A stretch of DNA of 64,000 nucleotides from Paracoccus benzoatiresistens (GCF_026913015.1 NZ_JAPTYD010000005.1:62001-126000); one strand, 5' to 3'; positions 54,884 through 63,589 are shown, counted from the first letter of the stretch. A program made the numbers and translations. Notes: generated by a model from the sequence alone, not told the origin.

Positions 54884-55801
54884 TCACGGGCGGAGGTAAA
54901 GCCGGTCGCGGCTGACAGGTGCGGCGCGGCGGCGCGCGGCCAGGATCGTGGCCGCCGCAGCCTTTGCCGCCAGCCGCAGCTTTTCACCGGTGCCGGTGGA
55001 CAGGCGCCCGTTCCAGGCGTCCGGCCCCTGGGCGCGCAGCTTGACGCCGATCTGGCGATAGATGTTGCGGGCGGCGGCAATGGCCAGGGCCGGGCGGCGG
55101 GGCAGGGCCGCGATGCCGACATCGGCGCTGCGGTAATAGATCTCGGCATCGTCCAGCAGGCGCAGCGCCACGCGGTGCAGGGCGGCGCGCCGGGCCGCGT
55201 CGTCGGGATCGATGGCGCCGATCCCCTCGGCCGCCAGCAGGTCGCGCGGCAGATAGGTCCGGCCGATCCGCGCGTCGTCGATCACGTCACGGGCGATGTT
55301 GGTCAGCTGGAAGGCGATCCCGAGGTCGCTGGCCCGGTCCAGGACGGCCTCGTCCCGGATGCCCATGATCCGCGCCATCATCACGCCCACCACGCCCGCG
55401 ACGTGATAGCAATAGTCCAGCAGATCGTTCATGTCCCGATACACGCGGCCGTCCACGTCCATCCCGAACCCGTCCAGCAGTTCATCGACATGCCGGTGGG
55501 GAATGTCGCGCGCCGCGACCACGCGGGCCAGTCCGGCATAGACCGGCGCGGTCGGCTGGCCCTGCAAGGCGCGGTGCGTCAAGTCTCGCAATTCGGCCAG
55601 CCGGGCCGCGGGATCGGTCACGGGACCTGTCGCAAAGCCCGCCTCCTGCCCGTCGATGACGTCATCCGCATGGCGGCACCAGGCATAGAGCATCACGCAA
55701 TCCTCGTGCATCCCGCGCGGCAGGAAGCGCGAGGCCAGGGCAAAGCTCTTGGAGCCCACGGCGATGGATTGCCGGGCCTGGTCCAGGGTCGCGTCGCTCA
55801 T
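54884..55801 (-). CDS. crtB: 15-cis-phytoene synthase CrtB
   Basis: CrtB joins two GGPP head to head into phytoene. The 305-residue product has both magnesium-binding motifs, DDVID (46-50) in YAWCRHADDVID and DVIDD (172-176) in LTNIARDVIDDARIGR, plus YCYHVAGVVG. It ends 142 bases from the convergent crtE. Its ATG overlaps the crtI stop (ATGA). Confidence 0.96.
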   Translation of the reverse strand: MSDATLDQARQSIAVGSKSFALASRFLPRGMHEDCVMLYAWCRHADDVIDGQEAGFATGPVTDPAARLAELRDLTHRALQGQPTAPVYAGLARVVAARDIPHRHVDELLDGFGMDVDGRVYRDMNDLLDYCYHVAGVVGVMMARIMGIRDEAVLDRASDLGIAFQLTNIARDVIDDARIGRTYLPRDLLAAEGIGAIDPDDAARRAALHRVALRLLDDAEIYYRSADVGIAALPRRPALAIAAARNIYRQIGVKLRAQGPDAWNGRLSTGTGEKLRLAAKAAAATILAARRRAAPVSRDRLYLRP

Positions 55802-57273
55802 CGGGCATCCTCCAGCATCAGCGAGGCGGTCGCCTCGGCCGATCCCACCACGCCGGGAATTCCCGCCCCGGGATGGGTGCCCGCGCCGACGATGTAAAGG
55901 TTGCGCAGCCGGTCGTCGCGGTTGTGGGGGCGGAACCAGGCGCTTTGGGTCAGGATCGGCTCGATGGAAAAGGCCGAGCCCAGATGCGCGTTCAGTTCCG
56001 ACCGGAAATCCAGCGGCGTGAAATGCCGCACCGTCATCAGGTCGCGCCGCAGGTTCGGGATATAGCGCGCCTCAAGATAGTCGAGGATCCGGTCGCGATA
56101 AACCGGCGCGGTCCGCTCCCAGTCGGGATCCACCGTTCCCAGATGCGGCACCGGGGCCAGAACGTAATAGGCGCTGCATCCCTCCGGCGCCAGATCCGGG
56201 TCCGTCACCGAGGGCGCGTGCAGATAGAGCGAGAAGTCGTCGGCCAGGCTGGTGCCCGCGAAGATCTGGTTGACCAGTTCGCGATAGCGCGGGCCGAACA
56301 GGACCATGTGATGCCGCAACTCGGGCCGAAGCCCGCGCAGGCCGAAATAGACCACGAACAGCGACATGGAATGGCGCTTCGCCGCCAGACGGTCCCCCTG
56401 GGGGTCGCCCAGAAGGCTGCGATAGGTATGGACCACGTCGGCATTGCTGGCGATCATGTCGAAAGGCTGGCGCTGCCCGCCCGCGTGGATGGCGGTTGCA
56501 CGGTTGCCTTCCGTCTCGATCCGCTCCACCGGGGCGTTCAGGTGGATTGTCCCGCCCAGTTCGCGGAACAGCCGCACCATGCCAGCCACCAGCGCCCCGG
56601 TGCCGCCCTTGGCGAACCAGACCCCGCCCTTGCGTTCCAGCGCATGGATCAGCGCATAGATCGACGAGGTCGAAAAGGGATTGCCCCCCACCAGCAGCGT
56701 GTGGAAGCTGAAGGCCTGCCGCAGGTGTTCGTCCTTGATGTGCCGCGCCACCATCGAATGGACCGACCGCCAGGCCTGCAGCCGCGCCAGTTGCGGGGCA
56801 GCGCGGATCATGTCCGAGAAATGCAGGAACGGGACCGAGCCCAGCTTCTCGTATCCCTCGCGATAGACATCGCGCGAATAGGCGAGGAAGCGGCGATAGC
56901 CCTGAACATCGGCGGGGTTGATCGCATGGATCTGGCGTTCGATCGCGTCCTGGGCGTCGGCATAGTCGAAGACGGTGCCGTCTTCCCAGCACAGGCGATA
57001 GAAGGGATTGACCGGCAGCAGCGTCACATGCTCGGCCATGTCGCGGCCCGACAGGCGCCACAGCTTCTTGAGGCATTCCGGGTCGGTGATCACCGTCGGC
57101 CCGGCGTCGAAGGTGAAGCCCGCGTCGTGATAGACATAGGCCCGCCCGCCCGGCTTGTCGCGCTTTTCGAAAACGGTCGTGGCGATGCCCGCGCTTTGCA
57201 GGCGGATGGCCAGCGCAAGGCCGCCAAGGCCCGCGCCAATCACGGCGGCCGTCTTGCCAGGGGAGGGGGTCAT
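55798..57273 (-). CDS. crtI: Phytoene desaturase CrtI
   Basis: CrtI introduces the double bonds that turn phytoene into lycopene. The 491-residue flavoprotein has the N-terminal FAD motif VIGAGLGGLALAIRL (11-25), GGRAYVY, and the C-terminal block VGAGTHPGAGIPGVVGSAEA. The ATG at 57273 overlaps the crtY stop. Upstream in-frame sequence is not CrtI-like and belongs to crtY in another frame. Confidence 0.97.
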   Translation of the reverse strand: MTPSPGKTAAVIGAGLGGLALAIRLQSAGIATTVFEKRDKPGGRAYVYHDAGFTFDAGPTVITDPECLKKLWRLSGRDMAEHVTLLPVNPFYRLCWEDGTVFDYADAQDAIERQIHAINPADVQGYRRFLAYSRDVYREGYEKLGSVPFLHFSDMIRAAPQLARLQAWRSVHSMVARHIKDEHLRQAFSFHTLLVGGNPFSTSSIYALIHALERKGGVWFAKGGTGALVAGMVRLFRELGGTIHLNAPVERIETEGNRATAIHAGGQRQPFDMIASNADVVHTYRSLLGDPQGDRLAAKRHSMSLFVVYFGLRGLRPELRHHMVLFGPRYRELVNQIFAGTSLADDFSLYLHAPSVTDPDLAPEGCSAYYVLAPVPHLGTVDPDWERTAPVYRDRILDYLEARYIPNLRRDLMTVRHFTPLDFRSELNAHLGSAFSIEPILTQSAWFRPHNRDDRLRNLYIVGAGTHPGAGIPGVVGSAEATASLMLEDAR

Positions 57274-58427
57274 GCGGGTCTTTCCTTCAACTTTCCGGGC
57301 AGGCAGCGCAAGGCCCTGGCAACCGGTACGGGGGGGCGCCCGGTCAGGATGCGCGCCTTGTCGGTCAGCGTGCTCTGGCCTGCGTAGAGGCGTTCGATCA
57401 AGGGTTCGGGCAGGCGGTAGAACCGCTCCATCACGCGGCGGCGCTCGTCCGGGGCGGCGGCCTCGAACAGCATCCGCGACAGCAGGCGGTAAAAGCCCTG
57501 CCGCGCTGCATCTTGCAGGCAGTCGCGGCGCAGGGCCTTGGCCAGGGGGCGGGGGCCCTGCTGCCAGTGCCGCGCGATCAGGTCGGCGCTGCGCATGGCA
57601 TGGGGCAGGCTGTAGCCCGTCAGCGGATGAAACCGCAGCGCGCGCAGCCCGATCGTGGGAATGTCCGAGGGCATGCTGCGCCAGAAGGCATGGGCGTCGA
57701 AGCGCAGGGTGATCGGCAGGACGCCGGCTTCCTCGCGCACCACCTCGGCGATCTCCCAGCCATGGGCCGCGACGTAATCCGCGATGCCGGCGCGCTGGCG
57801 GTCCGCCGACAGATGGGCGGCGTCCGAGTAATACGTGGCCTCGACCAGCAGGCGGTTGTCGTCGAAGGGCAGCAGGTAGAAGAAGCGATAGCCGTCCTGC
57901 TGGGGCACGGTGGCATCCATGATGACCGGCCGGGTCAGCCCGTGGGGTCCGGTCAGGCGAAGCTCCTGGCCCAGGAATTTCTGGAAGCGTATCTGGATTG
58001 CCGGATGAGGCCGGAAGCCGCGCGCGTCGATGGCAATGCCGGCCTCGATCCGCTGGCCGTCGGACAGGGTGATCCCGCGCGCGTCCACCGCCGTCACCCG
58101 GGCTTGCAGCGTGGCGACGTTCGGCAGCGCCCTCAGCGTCGCGCCCAGGCTCTCGGCATCGAGCGAGGCGTAACCCGACCGCAACTGCCGCCCGTATCCG
58201 GGAAAGCGCACGTCCTGACCGTCCCACGCGCGCCGGATCGCCGGGGCCAGCCATGCACGCTGGCCTGCATCGATGTCGCTGTCGTGAAAGGACCAGGTAT
58301 GCCCGGCCAAGGGATCGGGCTTCTGATCGACTAGCAGCACGCGCGCCGCAGGCGCAATCCGCATCGCCGCCAGAGAGGCGGAGAGGCCGGCGCCCGCAAT
58401 CACGATGTCAGAGGAGGGTGGTGTCAT
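57270..58427 (-). CDS. crtY: Lycopene beta-cyclase CrtY
   Basis: CrtY closes both ends of lycopene to give beta-carotene. The 385-residue product starts with the dinucleotide motif IVIAGAGLSASLAAMRI, has DQKPDPLAGHTWSFHD, and a VEATYYSD segment corresponding to the FLEET catalytic region. P-T-I-G-LRALRFHPLTGYSLPHA is typical. It heads crtY-crtI-crtB. In known astaxanthin-producing Paracoccus, crtW and crtZ precede crtY; here a UPF0314 gene lies there in the other direction. Confidence 0.95.
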   Translation of the reverse strand: MTPPSSDIVIAGAGLSASLAAMRIAPAARVLLVDQKPDPLAGHTWSFHDSDIDAGQRAWLAPAIRRAWDGQDVRFPGYGRQLRSGYASLDAESLGATLRALPNVATLQARVTAVDARGITLSDGQRIEAGIAIDARGFRPHPAIQIRFQKFLGQELRLTGPHGLTRPVIMDATVPQQDGYRFFYLLPFDDNRLLVEATYYSDAAHLSADRQRAGIADYVAAHGWEIAEVVREEAGVLPITLRFDAHAFWRSMPSDIPTIGLRALRFHPLTGYSLPHAMRSADLIARHWQQGPRPLAKALRRDCLQDAARQGFYRLLSRMLFEAAAPDERRRVMERFYRLPEPLIERLYAGQSTLTDKARILTGRPPVPVARALRCLPGKLKERPA

Positions 58428-58484
58428 ATCCCGTTGATCTTGTAGCCCCTTGTCACGGCAGACGACGCCCTTACTGTGGCAACG

Positions 58485-59096
58485 ATGAAAGACGAGAACC
58501 GTTCCGCCGTGCCGCCTGCGGTGCCACGATCTGCCACCCCGCGGCCGGTTGCAAGCGCTTTGCCGCGGCTGCATGGACGGGGCCGGCAGGCCGCCTTGTT
58601 CATCCTGCTGGCCCTGGCCACCAAGCTTGCGTTCCTGACGGTCCTGCAACGACCCCTGGGCTGCGATTGCGCGCAGATCTGGGCCTTGCCCGGCGATGTG
58701 CGGCTGAATTCGCGCACGATGCTGGATCCCTACAGCCTGCTGCACGTGATCTTCGGCGCGGTGCTGGTCAAGCTGGTCCGGTGGAAGCGGCCCGACTGGC
58801 CGTTCTGGACCCTGATGGCCGCGCTGATCGTCAGCAGCACCATCTGGGAGGTCGCCGAGAACCTGCCCGCCAGCATCGCCCTGTTCGGCTATTCCGCGGG
58901 CGATCCGCTGGCCTATCACGGCGACAGCATTTCCAATTCGATAATGGATACCCTTGTCGCGGTCCTGGGCGCACTGCTGGCCTTGCCGCTGTCCGGGTGG
59001 CTGGTCGGCCTGGGCGCCCTGGGGGGCGAGGTCCTGCTGTCGGCCTGGGTCGGCGACGGTTTCCTGATCAGCCTGTGGCGCGCGTTCGGGGGCTGA
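58485..59096 (+). CDS. UPF0314 (DUF2585) membrane protein
   Basis: The 203-residue protein has about five membrane helices and the family blocks LLHVIFGAVLVKL, STIWEVAENLPASIALFGY and YHGDSISNSIMDTL. UPF0314 proteins are confined largely to alphaproteobacteria and have no known function. ATG 58485 is chosen; GTG 58476 is equally possible and neither has a strong ribosome site. It interrupts the crtX-crtY pair, in the opposite direction, and its 3' end overlaps crtX by 29 bases. Confidence 0.87.
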   Translation: MKDENRSAVPPAVPRSATPRPVASALPRLHGRGRQAALFILLALATKLAFLTVLQRPLGCDCAQIWALPGDVRLNSRTMLDPYSLLHVIFGAVLVKLVRWKRPDWPFWTLMAALIVSSTIWEVAENLPASIALFGYSAGDPLAYHGDSISNSIMDTLVAVLGALLALPLSGWLVGLGALGGEVLLSAWVGDGFLISLWRAFGG

Positions 59097-60303
59097 CAAG
59101 GGCCTCTATCTCGTCCACCGCGCCGGCCGCGCCGCGCCAGCTGTCGCCCTGGGCCGCAAAGCCGCGCGCGGTGGTGCGAAAGCGCGAATCAGACAGCAGC
59201 GTCCGCACCGCATCGGTGATCCGCACCCGGCTGCGCTGCCAGGGCTGCAGCCGGAGCCCCGCGCCGCAATGGGCGACCCGCGCGGCAACGCCCGGCTGGT
59301 CATGGGTCAGCGGCAGGGCCAGCATCGGCACCCCAGCGGCCAGGCATTCCAGCGCGGTGTTCAGCCCGGCATGGGTCACGCACAGATCCGCGCGCTCCAG
59401 CACCGCCTGCTGGGGCACGAAGGGACGGACCCAATCGGCGGGGATCGCCCGCGCCTGATCGTCGGACAGGCAGCCCGCATGGGACAGCAGCACCTGCGCG
59501 CCGGCCTGCCGGCATGCCTGGGCGATGCGCGCCAGCAGCCCCGCCCGGTGACCCTGCAGCGTGCCAAGCGAGGCATAGACGAAGGGTCGCCCCGCATCGG
59601 GCTGGATGTCGGACGGAAAGTCCTGCGCCATCTGCCCGCGCCGGAAGGGGCCAAGCTGCGCCATCCGCGCACCCGTGACCGGCCGGGGATAGTCAAAGCC
59701 CGGCACCATCTGCGACAGCGTCAGATCGGGGGACAGGCAATCCTGCAACCGCCCCAGATCGCCCACCTTCCATTCCCGCGCCCAGCGGCGAATCACCCGC
59801 GACTGCGGCAGCATCAGCAGATCGGCCACCCGTTCGCCCCCGGCATTGCGTCGGAGGCCCTGGGCAGTGGTGTCATGCGGCCAGCCGAGGAAGGGCAAGG
59901 GGATCCCCGGCTCGGCGTCCATCGCGACGGCGCAGGCGACCGAAACCAGCGGCACCCCGAGCGCGCGGGCCAGAAGGCCCGAGGCGGGCTCCATCTGGTC
60001 GCCCAGGATCAGGTCGGGGCCGATGTCGCGCAGCAGCGGCGGCGCGTCGCGGCACAAACGGTCCGTGCGGCGGGCGCCGGTTGCGATTTCGGCCAGCAGG
60101 CGGCGGGGCTGCGGGTATGCGGGCGGGCCGGGCAGAGTGGCCTGGGCCACGCCGCCCTGCAGGGCAATGCCCGGTTCCGTCAGGAAGATCGCCTGATGGC
60201 CGCGGCGGGTCAGTTCCCCGGCCAGCGCCTCGAAGGCGCGCAGGTGGCTGTGGAGCGGCGGGCAGATCAGGACGGCGCGCATGAAACCTCGGGCATGGGA
60301 CAT
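59068..60303 (-). CDS. crtX: Zeaxanthin glucosyltransferase CrtX
   Basis: CrtX adds glucose from UDP-glucose to zeaxanthin hydroxyls. The 411-residue GT1-type protein has ICPPLHSHLRAFEALA, GDQMEPASGLLARALG, SVACAVAMDAEPGIPLP and ASLGTLQGHRAGL, and the donor-binding block QQAVLERADLCVTHAGLNTA with LPLTHDQPGVAARV, close to Pantoea CrtX. ATG 60303 has AGGA upstream; ATG 60282 aligns better with Pantoea and is a good alternative. A hydroxylase (crtZ) to make its substrate is absent here. Confidence 0.92.
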   Translation of the reverse strand: MSHARGFMRAVLICPPLHSHLRAFEALAGELTRRGHQAIFLTEPGIALQGGVAQATLPGPPAYPQPRRLLAEIATGARRTDRLCRDAPPLLRDIGPDLILGDQMEPASGLLARALGVPLVSVACAVAMDAEPGIPLPFLGWPHDTTAQGLRRNAGGERVADLLMLPQSRVIRRWAREWKVGDLGRLQDCLSPDLTLSQMVPGFDYPRPVTGARMAQLGPFRRGQMAQDFPSDIQPDAGRPFVYASLGTLQGHRAGLLARIAQACRQAGAQVLLSHAGCLSDDQARAIPADWVRPFVPQQAVLERADLCVTHAGLNTALECLAAGVPMLALPLTHDQPGVAARVAHCGAGLRLQPWQRSRVRITDAVRTLLSDSRFRTTARGFAAQGDSWRGAAGAVDEIEALVSPRTRATG

Positions 60304-60387
60304 GACTGTCCTGCCACAATCGCGTGCGGGTTGCACTTGTGCTTTCATCGCGCTTTCCGTCAGGGTGAGGGGAAGGGAGGGCCAGGG

Positions 60388-61062
60388 GTGCAGGTTGAGC
60401 TGATCATCTTCGATTGCGACGGCGTGATCGCCGACAGCGAGGTCCTGTCGGCCTCGGTCCTGATCGACCAGTTGGCCGCCCTGGGCATCACCGTCACGCC
60501 CGCCCATGTGCGCCGCCATTTCCTGGGCCGCAGTTTTCCCACGGTCGCGCAGAGGATCCGCGAGCAGTTCGGGCAGCCCTTGCCCGACAGTTTCGAGGCG
60601 GATTACCGCGCCCGCCTGCTGGATCGTTTTGCGATGGAACTGCGTCCCACCTCGGGCTTCATGGCGATGCTGGACGCGCTGCAAATCCCCTCCTGCATCG
60701 CCACGTCCTCCAGCCCTCAGCGCGTGGGGCGGACGCTGGAGGTGCTGGGCCTGGCCGGCCATTTCGCGGATCGGGTCTTCACCGCCAGCCAGGTTCGCCA
60801 CGGCAAGCCCGCGCCGGACCTGTTCCTGCTGGCCGCCCACCGCATGGGCTGCGCGCCTGCCGACGCGCTGGTGATCGAGGACAGCGCGCCCGGCGTCGCG
60901 GCGGCCCGGGCGGCGGGAATGCGCATCCTGCATTATGCCGGTGGCGCCCATCTGCGCGGCTTGGAACCGATGGTCCTGCCAGAGGGGGTTCGGTCCTTTG
61001 ACAACTGGGGGGATTTCTCGCAACTGTTGCTGGACCTGCAGCAAGGAGCCCCGATCCCGTGA
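60388..61062 (+). CDS. HAD-superfamily phosphatase/phosphoglucomutase-like
   Basis: The 224-residue product has HAD motif I DCDGVIADSE, motif II TSSSPQRV, Lys in GKPAPDLF (motif III) and IEDSAPGV (motif IV), the pattern of beta-phosphoglucomutase-like enzymes. In polyol loci such genes may dephosphorylate or isomerise sugar phosphates; substrate unknown. It begins with GTG at 60388, seven bases after GGGAGG, and overlaps the regulator gene by four bases. Confidence 0.88.
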   Translation: MQVELIIFDCDGVIADSEVLSASVLIDQLAALGITVTPAHVRRHFLGRSFPTVAQRIREQFGQPLPDSFEADYRARLLDRFAMELRPTSGFMAMLDALQIPSCIATSSSPQRVGRTLEVLGLAGHFADRVFTASQVRHGKPAPDLFLLAAHRMGCAPADALVIEDSAPGVAAARAAGMRILHYAGGAHLRGLEPMVLPEGVRSFDNWGDFSQLLLDLQQGAPIP

Positions 61063-62018
61063 ACGCCACCCGTTTTTCCCCCGAGGCGGTGCGACTGGAC
61101 GATGCGGCGCGGGCCGGCTGGCTTTATTACGTCGCCGGCAACACGCAGGAGGAAATCGCCCGCAAGCTGGGCGTCAGCCGGCAATCGGCGCAGCGGCTGG
61201 TGGCGATGGCGGTCAGCGAAAAGCTGATCAAGGTCCGCGTGGACCATCCGATCGCGCGCTGCATGGATCTGGCGGGTGCCCTGTCGGATCGCTTCGGGCT
61301 GATGTCCTGCGAGGTCGTGCCCTCGGACCCCGACGCGCCCGGGCTTCTGACCGGCATCGCCATCGCGGCGGCGGCGGAACTGGAGCGGGTGCTGAAATCG
61401 CAGGACCGGCGCATCGTCAGCCTGGGGACGGGCCGGTCGCTGAAGGCCACGGTGGAACAGCTGCCGCGCATGTCCTGCCCGCAGCACGTCGTCGTATCCC
61501 GGCTGGGAAACATGATGCAGGACGGCTCGGCCTCGCCCTATAACGCGACGATCAGCCTGGCCGAGCGGATCGGCGCCCCGCACTATCCTTATCCCCTGCC
61601 GGTGATGGCGCGCGATCCCGCCGAACTGGCCGCCATGCGGGGGCAGGAGGCGGTGCAGAACACCATCCGCCTGTGCGAGAAGGCCGATCTGTCGCTGGTC
61701 GGCATCGGCCAGATGGACCGCAGCGCCCCCCTGTTCGTGGACGGCTTCGTCAGCGCAGCCGAGATGGATGAACTTGCCACGCTGGGCGCCCAGGGCGAGA
61801 TCACCGGCTGGGTTTACGATGCGAATGGCCGAGTGATCGACTGCGCTTTCAATGCCCGTGTCGCTTCCGCGCCCCTTCCGCGCGCGGCCGAACGCCCCGT
61901 CATGGCTGTCGCCGCCGGCGAGGCGAAGCTGCCCGCGATTCGTGCGGCGCTTCTGGGCGGTCTGGTCAACGGCCTGATCACATCGGAAGCCACGGCCGAG
62001 CATCTGCTGGCCTCCTGA
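61059..62018 (+). CDS. SorC/DeoR-type sugar-binding transcriptional regulator
   Basis: The 319-residue protein has an N-terminal helix-turn-helix (NTQEEIARKLGVSRQSAQRL, 29-48). A SorC-type effector domain follows, with VSLGTGRSLKATVEQL, LGNMMQDGSASPYNAT and VGIGQMDRSAPLF, related to sugar-phosphate isomerases. It probably controls the downstream polyol transporter in response to a sugar phosphate. It starts with GTG, coupled to the HAD gene. Two inverted repeats between it and smoE are the obvious operator candidates. Confidence 0.9.
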   Translation: MNATRFSPEAVRLDDAARAGWLYYVAGNTQEEIARKLGVSRQSAQRLVAMAVSEKLIKVRVDHPIARCMDLAGALSDRFGLMSCEVVPSDPDAPGLLTGIAIAAAAELERVLKSQDRRIVSLGTGRSLKATVEQLPRMSCPQHVVVSRLGNMMQDGSASPYNATISLAERIGAPHYPYPLPVMARDPAELAAMRGQEAVQNTIRLCEKADLSLVGIGQMDRSAPLFVDGFVSAAEMDELATLGAQGEITGWVYDANGRVIDCAFNARVASAPLPRAAERPVMAVAAGEAKLPAIRAALLGGLVNGLITSEATAEHLLAS

Positions 62019-62045
62019 ACAGTCCATTCCTGCCTGCGCAAGACA

Positions 62046-62063
62046 ATTGCCGCTTTGGGCAAT
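62046..62063 (+). promoter_or_regulatory. Inverted repeat 1 upstream of smoE, operator candidate
   Basis: ATTGCC-gctttg-GGCAAT is perfect. It lies 25 bases upstream of the smoE -35 box and shares the half-site (A)TTGCC with the second repeat. Confidence 0.5.
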
Positions 62064-62088
62064 GGCTTTTGCATGTCAAACTTGCGGA

Positions 62089-62118
62089 TTGACAGAGTTC
62101 GTCAGCTTTGTGAATATT
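62089..62118 (+). promoter_or_regulatory. Candidate smoE promoter
   Basis: TTGACA (62089-62094) is a consensus -35 box; AATATT (62113-62118) follows at 18 bases with four of six -10 matches. It lies 45 bases before the smoE ATG. Confidence 0.55.
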
Positions 62119-62138
62119 TGCCCGTCGCGATGGCAAAT
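62116..62138 (+). promoter_or_regulatory. Inverted repeat 2 overlapping the smoE start region, operator candidate
   Basis: ATTTGCC-N9-GGCAAAT is perfect and overlaps the -10 box and expected transcription start. A protein bound here would block initiation. Confidence 0.55.
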
Positions 62139-62162
62139 GCCCATTCGACAAGGGAGGATAGC

Positions 62163-63488
62163 ATGACCATGACTTTTCGCGCCCTTCTGGGCGCGACGGC
62201 CCTGTGCGCCACTGCTGCAGGTATCGCTGCTGCTCAGGACAACGTCACCCTGACCATTGCCACCGTGAACAACGGCGACATGATCCGCATGCAGGGCCTG
62301 ACGGGCGAATTCACCGCCGCGAACCCGGGCATCACTGTCGAATGGGTGACGCTCGAGGAAAACATCCTGCGCGAGCGCGTGACCACCGACATCGCCACGC
62401 AGGGCGGCCAGTACGACATCCTGACCATCGGCACCTACGAGGTCCCGATCTGGGCCAAGCAGGGCTGGCTGGCGCCGCTGGAATTCGACGAAGCCTATGC
62501 GGCCGATGACCTGATCCCGCCCGTGCGCGACGCGCTGTCGGTCGATGGCAAGCTGTATGCGGCGCCCTTCTATGCCGAATCGGCCATGGTGATGTACCGC
62601 ACAGACCTGGCCGAGGCCGCGGGCGTGACCATTCCCGAAAGCCCCACCTGGACCGACATCATGAACGCCGCCAAGGCCATGACGGACAAGTCCAAGGAAC
62701 AGTACGGGATCTGCCTGCGCGGCAAGCCCGGCTGGGGCGAGAACATGGCCTTCCTGACCGCCATGGCCAACAGCTATGGCGCGCGCTGGTTCGACACCGA
62801 CTGGAAGCCGCAGTTCGACAGCGCGGAATGGAAGGCCACGCTGACCGACTATCTGACGATGATGAACGAATACGGCCCCCCCGGCGCATCGTCCAACGGC
62901 TTCAACGAGAACCTGTCGCTGTTCCAGCAGGGCAAGTGCGGCATCTGGATCGACGCCACCGTCGCCGCCAGCTTCGTGACCGACCCCGAGGATTCGACCG
63001 TCGCCGACAAGGTCGGCTTCGCACAGTTCCCCAACAAGGAAGGCGTGGACAACCACGGCAACTGGCTGTGGGCGTGGAGCCTTGCCATCCCGACATCCTC
63101 GGATGCGCAGGACGCGGCCAAGACCTTCATCGCCTGGGCCACCTCCAAGGGATATACCGAACTGGTGGCAAGCAAGGAAGGCTGGCGCGCGGCTCCTCCG
63201 GGCACGCGGACCTCGCTTTACGAGAATGCCGAATACCAGAAGGAAGCGCCCTTCGCGGAGATGACCCTGACGGCGATCAACGCGGCCAATACGCAAAAGG
63301 CCTCGGTCCAGGACATTCCCTATACCGGTGGTCAGTTTGTGGCGATCCCGGAATTCCAGGGCATCGGCACGGCTGTGGGCCAGCAGTTCTCGGCTGCCCT
63401 AGCGGGACAAATGTCGGTGGATGACGCGCTGGCCGGCGCCCAAAGCAACACCACGCGCGAGATGACGCGCGCGGGCTACATTAAGTAA
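62163..63488 (+). CDS. smoE: Sorbitol/mannitol ABC transporter substrate-binding protein SmoE
   Basis: The 441-residue periplasmic protein has a Sec signal of about 24 residues (ending AAGIAAAQ). It is a family 1 solute-binding protein with TIGTYEVPIWAKQGWL, FYAESAMVMYRTDL, RGKPGWGENMAF and NHGNWLWAWSLAIP, as in polyol-binding proteins of Rhodobacter. GGGAGGA lies 5 bases before the ATG at 62163. It follows the SorC-type regulator and precedes the smoF permease across a strong hairpin. Confidence 0.9.
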   Translation: MTMTFRALLGATALCATAAGIAAAQDNVTLTIATVNNGDMIRMQGLTGEFTAANPGITVEWVTLEENILRERVTTDIATQGGQYDILTIGTYEVPIWAKQGWLAPLEFDEAYAADDLIPPVRDALSVDGKLYAAPFYAESAMVMYRTDLAEAAGVTIPESPTWTDIMNAAKAMTDKSKEQYGICLRGKPGWGENMAFLTAMANSYGARWFDTDWKPQFDSAEWKATLTDYLTMMNEYGPPGASSNGFNENLSLFQQGKCGIWIDATVAASFVTDPEDSTVADKVGFAQFPNKEGVDNHGNWLWAWSLAIPTSSDAQDAAKTFIAWATSKGYTELVASKEGWRAAPPGTRTSLYENAEYQKEAPFAEMTLTAINAANTQKASVQDIPYTGGQFVAIPEFQGIGTAVGQQFSAALAGQMSVDDALAGAQSNTTREMTRAGYIK

Positions 63489-63508
63489 CGAGTAGGCGTT
63501 TAGCGTTC

Positions 63509-63552
63509 GGCACCGCCCGTCCCCTCCTTCGGGCGGTGCCCCCTCGGGGGCA
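63509..63552 (+). other. Mutually exclusive stem-loops between smoE and smoF
   Basis: GGCACCGCCCG (63509-63519) pairs with CGGGCGGTGCC (63530-63540), 11 bp. The end of that arm can instead pair in TGCCCCC/GGGGGCA (63537-63552). The two folds cannot coexist. The likely role is partial termination or mRNA stabilisation to keep SmoE above SmoF. Confidence 0.6.
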
Positions 63553-63589
63553 TCCAAGCCTCCCCCGCGTCGTCTAGGGAGTTTTCGCC

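Noticed and set aside
52609..60303. PpsR-type TGT-N12-ACA sites and photosynthesis genes near the crt genes
   Set aside because: No such palindrome was found at the crtE or crtY promoters and no bch or puf genes are present.
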